Assembly: GCA_943350175.1 (NCBI GenBank)
Contig: CALQZX010000011.1
Location: forward strand, 1 to 35,443
DNA: 35,443 nt
From: Parcubacteria group bacterium
GTDB lineage: Bacteria; Patescibacteriota; Microgenomatia; UBA1400; PJMF01
Direction: 5' to 3'
Shown: in pieces, positions 1 through 7,235 of the stretch
Position numbering within the stretch: position 1 is the stretch's first letter
Layout of the letters: each line of letters begins with the position of its first letter
Notes under the pieces: generated by a model
Databases searched by the model: none
What the model saw: only the letters and a program-made list of their open reading frames with translations
What the model was told of the DNA's origin: nothing
Translations under genes and position numbers: made by a program

Positions 1-909
1 AAGCAAAACTAGAAAAAACAGCTGATTATTGTAACCAAGCAAGCCTTCCACAAAAACATGAAAGTTGCTAGTAAAGTTAATTAAATAGACATGACTGGTT
101 GATGACAAAAATACTTTATTAAAAAATGAACCCAAAGAAAAAAAGCCTCTGCCAAAACCACGTATTATCAATTGATTCAAAATTAAAAAATAGAAATTCA
201 AAAATAAAATAAGACTTGGCCAACTAAATTGACTAAGGAAAAAAACTCGCCATTTAAATGTTTTTTCACTTCTTGCCTCAATTTTATATTGTAAATAAAG
301 CATCATTCCAATAATCCATGGCAAAATCACTAACATCGAATAATGCAGGTTGAGAGTGATGCTATAAAAAAAAGTTGCTAGAGATAAATCTCTGACAGAC
401 TTACGTTTAAAAGCAGAAAAATAATAATATAAACTCATGAAAAAAAATGGCAAAACGAAATGAGGTTGAAAAACACTCCTTCCATAAACGTTGGCCACTG
501 GTAAAAAACAAAATAATAAAACAGTAATATAAACAGCAATTTTTTCTTTAAAAAAGAGTTTCGCCAAAAGGTAAGAGAAAATAATAATGGTTATAAAAAA
601 GAATAAAGCAACTAAAAGCTGATAAATAAATACGTTTCCAAAAGAAAAAAAGTAAAAAACAGCTAAAAAATAAAAATAAAAAACGCTATTAACCATTTGA
701 TTGTTGCTGCCAAAAGCCCACGGCGCTATCCACTTAAAATCATGATTAACCACAATGTGCTTGGCTACTAGAAAGTCCCGCACATTATCAGCACTCCAAT
801 CATAAGTTCGATCAAAATGGTAAAAACGCAAAAAAATCGCTAAAAGCAAAAATAAAACAAAAACAAAATCAAGCAAGGAAAGTTTTATTTTAAATTTTGG
901 TATCTTCAC
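1..909 (-). CDS. Polytopic membrane protein, GT39/ArnT-like glycosyltransferase (C-terminus beyond window edge)
   Basis: Not in ORF track. Reverse-strand frame from GTG at 909 is open for 303 codons to position 1: MKIPKFKIKLSLLDFVFVLFLLAIFLRFYHFDRTYDWSADNVRDFLVAKHIVVNHDFKWIAPWA..., followed by many hydrophobic helices. The 'D(N/E)xRDxLVAKH' loop after TM1 resembles GT39/ArnT-type glycosyltransferases. Confidence 0.7.
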   Translation of the reverse strand, partial: MKIPKFKIKLSLLDFVFVLFLLLAIFLRFYHFDRTYDWSADNVRDFLVAKHIVVNHDFKWIAPWAFGSNNQMVNSVFYFYFLAVFYFFSFGNVFIYQLLVALFFFITIIIFSYLLAKLFFKEKIAVYITVLLFCFLPVANVYGRSVFQPHFVLPFFFMSLYYYFSAFKRKSVRDLSLATFFYSITLNLHYSMLVILPWIIGMMLYLQYKIEARSEKTFKWRVFFLSQFSWPSLILFLNFYFLILNQLIIRGFGRGFFSLGSFFNKVFLSSTSHVYLINFTSNFHVFVEGLLGYNNQLFFLVLL

Positions 910-924
910 TACACTAGTCTATAT

Positions 925-1293
925 TCAACTGACTAGACCATCAACTCCATAAAAAAGAGCGTTGATTAAGGAAATGGACTTGCGGACATCGATGGCCATT
1001 TGCATGGAAAGATCTGCAGCTTCTTTGTCCATCTGCATGCCTTCTATACTAAGATTGGAATTGTCCACAAAAGTCTTCATCAAAGAATCAATAAAAGCTT
1101 TATTTTCACTCACAAAAAGATCGCGTTCGCTTTTTTTCTTCAGCATCACTTTTTCGAGATGCAAGGCGATCTGTTTCATTTCTCTTGAACGAAGGAAAAG
1201 ATTAAATTTGAGATCGGCTTGATCCTCAATTAGAACAGGATTCTGCAAGTTGAAAGTGTCCAAAAGTTGGTAACGATTACTGTTTTTTGGCAT
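925..1293 (-). CDS. Small hypothetical protein (~122 aa, probably helical)
   Basis: ORF in track 925..1407; internal Met at 1293 (MPKNSNRYQLLDTFNLQ...) is the more likely start because it avoids overlap with the + strand tsaC gene. Confidence 0.55.
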   Translation of the reverse strand: MPKNSNRYQLLDTFNLQNPVLIEDQADLKFNLFLRSREMKQIALHLEKVMLKKKSERDLFVSENKAFIDSLMKTFVDNSNLSIEGMQMDKEAADLSMQMAIDVRKSISLINALFYGVDGLVS

Positions 1294-1299
1294 TATAAT
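1294..1299 (+). promoter_or_regulatory. TATAAT -10 element upstream of the tsaC-tsaE gene
   Basis: Exact TATAAT 26 nt before ATG at 1325; no convincing -35 at 16-18 bp. Confidence 0.35.
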
Positions 1300-1324
1300 A
1301 GTGCCTTGTATCTTACAAAAGAAT

Positions 1325-2398
1325 ATGAAAATATTAAAGCTCAATTCCGACAGCACAGAAATCATCGAAGAAGCGGTGAAATGCCTCGAGAATAATGGTC
1401 TTGTCATCTATCCAACTGAAACAGTTTATGGAATTGGAGCTTCTGCAATAAGTAGCAAAGCCATTGATAAATTACTCCAATACAAAGGTCGTCGTGAAGG
1501 TAAACCACTTTCCATCGCTGTCACCGATCAAACAATGGCTGATAAGTATGTGGAAATTAACGAACAAGCTCTGAAATTTTATAAAAACTTTTTGCCTGGA
1601 CCTTTTACAGTTATTTCTAAAAGCAAAAATGTCGTTGATCATAGAGTCAATTCTGAGTTCGGGACTTTGGGAATTCGCATTCCTGACTATCCACTGATCA
1701 CTGATATTGTCAAAAAATTTGGCAGTCCGATTACTTCTACATCTGCCAACGCTTCTGGCAAAAAAAGACCATATAAAATCGAGGATGTTTTTGCCAACTT
1801 ATCAGAGAAACAAAAATCTCTCGTAGATCTGGTTATTGACGCTGGAGAATTACCAAAAAACGAGCCATCCGTGGTCGTCGATACCACTCTAACTACTCCA
1901 ATCGCCTTGCGAGGCTCACTGCAAAAAAACGGCAAAGCTGAGGTGCTGTGGAGCAATGATGAAAATGAAACAATTGAATTAGCTGGTCGCTTGATGCTAA
2001 ACCATCTCAATCAGCTTCAAAATAATGGTTTGGTTTTTGCTCTCAATGGCTCGCTCGGCATGGGCAAAACCATTTTCGCCAAAGGCGTGGCAAAATTCAT
2101 CGGCATTAAAGAAACTATTAGCTCACCTACTTATTCCTACATCAATGAATATGATTATAAACGCTTGGAAACTAGTGGAACTTTTTATCACATTGATGCT
2201 TGGAAGATCGATGATCAAAAAGAGTTGGAGTTTTTAAACATTAATGAGTTAGTCAAAAAAAATAACGTTGTGGTGATTGAATGGTTTAGTCAAATTCAAG
2301 AGTGGCTAGCTTTAAATGAAAAAATTACAATCGTTACCTTGGATTTCGAAGAAGAAAATCAAAAAAGAAAAATCTTAATTAGCGAGAATCACAAATAA
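1325..2398 (+). CDS. Fused TsaC (Sua5/YrdC/YciO) - TsaE (P-loop ATPase) t6A biosynthesis protein
   Basis: N-half: 'LVIYPTETVYGIGASA', 'KGRREGKPLSIAV', 'SPITSTSANASG' = YrdC/Sua5 family. C-half: Walker A 'NGSLGMGKTIFAKGVAKFIG', 'SSPTYSYINEY', 'FYHIDAWKI' = TsaE. Start at ATG 1325 (MKILKLNSD). Confidence 0.9.
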   Translation: MKILKLNSDSTEIIEEAVKCLENNGLVIYPTETVYGIGASAISSKAIDKLLQYKGRREGKPLSIAVTDQTMADKYVEINEQALKFYKNFLPGPFTVISKSKNVVDHRVNSEFGTLGIRIPDYPLITDIVKKFGSPITSTSANASGKKRPYKIEDVFANLSEKQKSLVDLVIDAGELPKNEPSVVVDTTLTTPIALRGSLQKNGKAEVLWSNDENETIELAGRLMLNHLNQLQNNGLVFALNGSLGMGKTIFAKGVAKFIGIKETISSPTYSYINEYDYKRLETSGTFYHIDAWKIDDQKELEFLNINELVKKNNVVVIEWFSQIQEWLALNEKITIVTLDFEEENQKRKILISENHK

Positions 2399-2399
2399 A

Positions 2400-3539
2400 A
2401 TGCCAAAAATATTAGCCATCGATACGAGTTGTGATGACAGCAGCGCTGCCATTGTAGATGGACTAGTTGTTCTAAGTAACATCGTGGCTTCACAACACCA
2501 AATCCATAAACAATTTGGTGGGGTTTTCCCAACTTTGGCCAAACAAGCCCACAAAGAAAATATTGCTCCAGCAATCAATCTAGCCATGAAGCAAGCTCAG
2601 GTTGAGTGGTTAGACATCGAAGCTATTGCTGTTACTGTTGGACCTGGACTGGCTCCAGCATTAGAAGTCGGCATTAACAAAGCCAAAGAATTGGCCACAA
2701 CTTACAAGAAAAAAATTATTGCTATCAATCACGTTGAGGCTCACGCTTTATCACCACTCGCTCTTAGTCGTGGCAAGAAAGAAAAAATAGTAGAAAAACA
2801 GGCAGAAAATTTACCAAGCTTAGCTGTAGTAATTTCTGGTGGTCACAGTGAATTTATTTTAATAGATAAAATTGGACACTACCAAAAAATTGGCCAGACC
2901 ATCGATGATGCTGCTGGCGAATGTTTAGACAAAGTTGGTCGTTTGCTGAACCTTGGTTATCCTGCTGGCCCTCTCATGGAAAAATTTGCCAAAAAAGGTC
3001 GTCCTGGAAAATTTAATTTCCCCAAAGCCATGACTTCTCACTCTGATTTTGACTTGAGTTTTTCTGGTCTTAAAACTTCAGCGCGCAACTTGATTTTAGA
3101 TTTAGAAAAAAATGAAAAGCTAGATAAACAGACAATTTATGACCTGGCATTTTCTCTACAAGAAGCCGTCTTCGAACAAATTAGTTATAAATTAGAGAGA
3201 GTTCTGTTTAGCGAAAATCTAGAAAAAAGAATTTATCCAAGCAGAGATTTCTTACGTCATCTGGAAAAAGATCAGATAAAAGTAACCGAAATTAATGAAA
3301 TTTGGCTGGGTGGTGGAGTCAGCGCCAACATGAGTCTTAGAAAAGTAATCAGAAAACTACTTCAAAAATACTACAAACTCACTGGCAAGAAAATTCCACT
3401 ACGTGTGCCGTATAGCAAAAGACTTTGTGGCGATAATGCCGCAATGATCGGACTTGTTGCTGGCTTCAAATTTGCCAGAAAAGAATTCGCTAGAACAGAA
3501 GATTTGGACAGAAAACCAAATCTAGGAATCTTGTGCTAA
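2400..3539 (+). CDS. tsaD: tRNA N6-adenosine threonylcarbamoyltransferase TsaD
   Basis: 'ILAIDTSCDDSSAAIVDG', 'VFPTLAKQAHKENI', 'INHVEAHALSPL', 'VISGGHSEFILI', 'DDAAGECLDKVGRLL', 'GGGVSANMSLR', 'CGDNAAMIG'. Confidence 0.95.
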   Translation: MPKILAIDTSCDDSSAAIVDGLVVLSNIVASQHQIHKQFGGVFPTLAKQAHKENIAPAINLAMKQAQVEWLDIEAIAVTVGPGLAPALEVGINKAKELATTYKKKIIAINHVEAHALSPLALSRGKKEKIVEKQAENLPSLAVVISGGHSEFILIDKIGHYQKIGQTIDDAAGECLDKVGRLLNLGYPAGPLMEKFAKKGRPGKFNFPKAMTSHSDFDLSFSGLKTSARNLILDLEKNEKLDKQTIYDLAFSLQEAVFEQISYKLERVLFSENLEKRIYPSRDFLRHLEKDQIKVTEINEIWLGGGVSANMSLRKVIRKLLQKYYKLTGKKIPLRVPYSKRLCGDNAAMIGLVAGFKFARKEFARTEDLDRKPNLGILC

Positions 3540-3549
3540 ACTAAAATTA

Positions 3550-5379
3550 GTGAAAGAGGCTCATTTTGTATCAATCTTAGCTCATCCTCGTCTAGAATCC
3601 TGTTCAGACGCTGTTTCAAGTCAAGATAAACAGCTAGTAATTGCTTTCTCCATCAAGGGCCAGAACGCCACTGGTTTCTCCAAAGACTTGACTAATGAAT
3701 TTTCCACCTGGCAAGTAGATAATCCAGAACAATTGCACCAAAAAATCTTGGATTTGCTCAGTTTTACCCGTCAAAAAAAACTAGAATTAGAATTTTCCCT
3801 TAGTTTACTCGTTCCTGAAAAAATAATTTTTGCTACCTACTCTGGGGAAGTCATCCTCAAAAGAAACGGTCAGGTCAGAAAAATCTTGGAAAGCACCAAG
3901 GAAATAAAAATTATTGTTGGCAATTTTAAAGATAATGATCAAATTATCCTAATCAACAAATCTGCAATAAAAATGGAAGAACCTTTGCTGGAAATGCTGG
4001 AAGCCAATGTCAGTTTAGAAAGACTAGTCAGCGAAATGAGTTTACTTCAGCAAGAACATAAAGATCTTTCTGAAAGCTTGGCTTTTTTGACTTATAAAAT
4101 AAAAGTTGATGAAGAAAAGTTGGAGAAAAAAGAGATCGCAAAAATTAGTTTCAAGAAAACCATCGCAATAAGCAAACTTATTCTCAAAAAAATTCAAGAA
4201 ATTGCCAAAAAAATTATTCAACTTTCAAAAAAAATTGTTATAAAGCTAAAAAACCAAGATCGTAAAAAGATGCTCATTATGGCAGCGATCTTTTTTTCAC
4301 TAGCTTTAATTCTATTTGGCTACGTAGCAATTGCAAAAGCCAGCAACGCAAAAACTGTTTCCTATATAGAAAAACAGGTTGCAGAAATAAATAAAAATAC
4401 TAACAACATCAATCAGTTAGTCTTGGAGCAGCCACTTCTGGCAAGAGAAAGTGCTCAAAAAAGCTTAACTTTACTAGAAAATTTAAAAAAAGAGAGAAAT
4501 AATAAAAATAGCCTCAAATTAATAGAAGACGAAATTAATAAATTAAAAACTTTAATTACAGAAATATCTGGCAGTAATTCTCTAGATAAATTGTCAGTTG
4601 CTTACAATCTGGATCAATTCATTGGTAGTAAATTGGAAATTAAAAATGGCGAAATTTTCATTCTAGAAAATAGCGGGCAGGAAATTCTTAGAATTAAGAC
4701 TGATCAGAGCAAAGAAAAAATAGCGCTTTCTAATAACGAAAAAATCAGAGATTTCTCCATCAGCGATGGTAAATTATTTGTCTTAAGTGGCGGCATCAAA
4801 ATGCTTGATCTAACTAAGAACGAGACGGCTTTTACAGCAATCAAAGAAGAAGGTGAATCTGATAAAACAGGAGAATTTCTGAGCAGCTTTGGCCAATATC
4901 TTTACTTATTAAACAAAGAAAAAAGAAATATTTACCGTTATTACTACAATGATGACAAACTGAGCGAACCAATCGGCTGGCTCGTAGACAAACAAGGCAT
5001 TAATTTTGAAAATGTTAATGATTTGACAATCGATGGAGATCTTTGGGTAGCCATGAAAAATGGCAGTTTACTTAAATTTGCCAAAGGTTCCACGACAGAT
5101 TTCACAATTAAAGGACTCGGACAAATGCCTTCCAGCCAAATCATCATTAGCTCCAGTGAAGAGGAAAACAACTCAATTGCAATCTTGGAAAAACAAAATA
5201 AAAGACTACTCATCCTAACTAAAGATGGCCAATTAATTAACGAAATCAAAAGCAACGAATTGGCTGGCGTTAGTAGCATTGCATTCAATAAAGAAGCCAA
5301 TAAAATTTACGCCCTCAGCGGCTCAGTGATTTATGAAGTAGACTTAGACTTACAACCAAATAAAATAAATTTTCCTTAA
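3550..5379 (+). CDS. Hypothetical single-pass membrane protein; possibly PP2C-like N-terminus, coiled coil, repeat-rich (propeller-like) C-terminus
   Basis: 609-aa ORF (GTG start), TM 'KKMLIMAAIFFSLALILFGYVAIAKA', followed by long heptad-rich region and repeated short beta-like segments. Confidence 0.6.
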   Translation: MKEAHFVSILAHPRLESCSDAVSSQDKQLVIAFSIKGQNATGFSKDLTNEFSTWQVDNPEQLHQKILDLLSFTRQKKLELEFSLSLLVPEKIIFATYSGEVILKRNGQVRKILESTKEIKIIVGNFKDNDQIILINKSAIKMEEPLLEMLEANVSLERLVSEMSLLQQEHKDLSESLAFLTYKIKVDEEKLEKKEIAKISFKKTIAISKLILKKIQEIAKKIIQLSKKIVIKLKNQDRKKMLIMAAIFFSLALILFGYVAIAKASNAKTVSYIEKQVAEINKNTNNINQLVLEQPLLARESAQKSLTLLENLKKERNNKNSLKLIEDEINKLKTLITEISGSNSLDKLSVAYNLDQFIGSKLEIKNGEIFILENSGQEILRIKTDQSKEKIALSNNEKIRDFSISDGKLFVLSGGIKMLDLTKNETAFTAIKEEGESDKTGEFLSSFGQYLYLLNKEKRNIYRYYYNDDKLSEPIGWLVDKQGINFENVNDLTIDGDLWVAMKNGSLLKFAKGSTTDFTIKGLGQMPSSQIIISSSEEENNSIAILEKQNKRLLILTKDGQLINEIKSNELAGVSSIAFNKEANKIYALSGSVIYEVDLDLQPNKINFP

Positions 5380-5531
5380 GTCATCTTTTAGCTGTTTTAT
5401 GTCTTTTCTTCTTCCTCAAGTAGACCAAGCTACTATCGTCATCAGAAAAAACTAAAACATGCTAAAATCCATACTTAATTAATCAATTATTTTATTTGGT
5501 TGCAAGTCTAGTGTTAAAATAAGCTTCATAA

Positions 5532-5963
5532 ATGTCACTCGTTTTTAATAAAAAAGCCCAGTACGAATACTCCATTAGCAAGAAATTTATTGCTGGTGTG
5601 GTTTTAACTGGCTCAGAAGTCAAAAGCCTTCGCTTACAACAAGCTAGTCTAAATGGCAGCTACATCAAAGAAGTTGGCGGAGAGCTTTTTCTCATCAATG
5701 CTCAAATCAATGGCTACTCTTTTGCCAAACAAGAAGATTACGATCCAAAAAGATCACGCAAACTGATGCTTAAAAAAAGCGAAATGGCTTCTCTCATTGA
5801 AGCCAGCAAACAAAAAGGCTTTGCCATAGTCCCCATCGCTTTCTTTATTTCTCACAATTTAATCAAACTCGAATTAGCCTTAGCTAAGGGTAAAAAAGAA
5901 TACGAAAAAAGAGAAGTGATTAAAAAAAGAGATCTAGAAAGAGAAAAAAGAAGAGGTGAATAA
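5532..5963 (+). CDS. smpB: SsrA-binding protein SmpB
   Basis: 'NKKAQYEYSISKKFIAGVVLTGSEVKSLRLQQASLNGSYIKEVGGELFLINAQI..Y' and basic C-terminus 'KGKKEYEKREVIKKRDLEREKRR'. Confidence 0.95.
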   Translation: MSLVFNKKAQYEYSISKKFIAGVVLTGSEVKSLRLQQASLNGSYIKEVGGELFLINAQINGYSFAKQEDYDPKRSRKLMLKKSEMASLIEASKQKGFAIVPIAFFISHNLIKLELALAKGKKEYEKREVIKKRDLEREKRRGE

Positions 5964-6084
5964 AATTGGTTAAAAACTCATTTTTATACATGGTCGCTCT
6001 AAAGCAAAAAAAATATTTTTACAAAAACTAAAAAAACAATCTTCCGCTTGCCCCACCTCCAAATCTGCGCTTTAATTAACCTAT

Positions 6085-6300
6085 ATGCCCAAAAAATATT
6101 TCTGGCCGATCACTCTAGTAATCATGGGAATCATCTTCATGGCTTCCAACTTAGGCTATTTGCCAAAAGCCTTCTGGAATCTCTGGCCACTGATTCTAAT
6201 TGTAGTCGGACTCGGTGGTTTGGTTACCGCTGATAGAGATGAATGGATGTACGAAGATAAAAAAGCCCCTGCCAAAAAGAAAAAGTCTGCCAAGAAATAA
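6085..6300 (+). CDS. DUF5668/LiaF-like small membrane protein
   Basis: 'YFWPITLVIMGIIFMASNLGYLPKAFWNLWPLILIVVGLGGL' two-helix pattern plus Lys-rich tail. Confidence 0.65.
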   Translation: MPKKYFWPITLVIMGIIFMASNLGYLPKAFWNLWPLILIVVGLGGLVTADRDEWMYEDKKAPAKKKKSAKK

Positions 6301-6306
6301 TCTTTT

Positions 6307-7008
6307 ATGAGCCAATCTTTTCAAATTGCTATTGACGGTCCAGTTGCGGCCGGCAAAGGAACGATTTCTCGTTTACTTGCCCAGAAACTTGGCTTTCTCT
6401 ACGTTGATACTGGAGCCATGTATAGAGCTACTGCTCTATTGGCACTGCGTCAAGAAATCGATCTTAGCGATGAAGACAAGGTCGTTGCCTTGCTTGATCA
6501 AAGTAAGCTAGAAATGAGAAATCCACTGCCACCTAAAGAAATAGATGGTCGCTTGACTACCGTTATACTCGATGGCGAAGACGTCTCTTGGGCCATTCGT
6601 ACTCAAAAATGTGGAGAAGGTGCCTCCAAAGTTGCCGTTTTGGCTAAACTCCGAAAAGTGCTCGTCAAAAAACAACAAGAGATCGCCTCCAGCCAAGATG
6701 TGGTTATGGAAGGCAGAGATATTACTTTTAGAGTTTTACCCGATGCTGATATAAAAATATTTCTAACTGCAAGCATTCAAGCAAGAGCAGCCAGAAGACA
6801 TACTCAATATTTAATCAAAGGCGTCGACATCTCAATCGAAGAAGTCATAAAAGAAATTGCAGAAAGAGATCAGAGAGACATGCAAAGAGAAGCCGACCCT
6901 CTTCACGTGGTTGATGATGCTTGGAGCATCGACACTAGCAATCTAAATATTGAAGAAGTCGTTGATCTAATTGCCAATAGAGTCCAAGAAATTAAAAATC
7001 AAAAATGA
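6307..7008 (+). CDS. cmk: Cytidylate kinase
   Basis: 'IAIDGPVAAGKGTISRLLAQKLGFLYVDTGAMYRA', 'VVMEGRDITFRVLPDADIKIFLTAS', 'RDQRDMQREADPL'. Confidence 0.95.
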   Translation: MSQSFQIAIDGPVAAGKGTISRLLAQKLGFLYVDTGAMYRATALLALRQEIDLSDEDKVVALLDQSKLEMRNPLPPKEIDGRLTTVILDGEDVSWAIRTQKCGEGASKVAVLAKLRKVLVKKQQEIASSQDVVMEGRDITFRVLPDADIKIFLTASIQARAARRHTQYLIKGVDISIEEVIKEIAERDQRDMQREADPLHVVDDAWSIDTSNLNIEEVVDLIANRVQEIKNQK

Positions 7009-7214
7009 ACAGAAATTACCAAACCGATCCCAATTTGGTCAAAGACGTTTCAAAAAAAACGCAGCAGATCGAAAAAGAGTACCAAGCCAAACAGGCTAGG
7101 AAACGTCAAAACAAAGCAGAAAAAGAAGATTTAAGTCAAAAATGGATCGCTCCTCTGCTACTTCTAATCACTCTTTTCCTAGGATTTTTGGTTTCTATTA
7201 TTTTCAAAAAATAA
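7005..7214 (+). CDS. Small hypothetical protein with C-terminal TM helix
   Basis: 69-aa ORF overlapping the cmk stop by 4 nt (coupled); 'WIAPLLLLITLFLGFLVSIIFKK'. Confidence 0.55.
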   Translation: MNRNYQTDPNLVKDVSKKTQQIEKEYQAKQARKRQNKAEKEDLSQKWIAPLLLLITLFLGFLVSIIFKK

Positions 7215-7235
7215 GACAGAAATTCAAGTTTAAAT

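Noticed and set aside
1294-1407. N-terminal extension of the 925..1407 ORF
   Set aside because: Overlaps the tsaC start and promoter; internal Met 1293 is more parsimonious.
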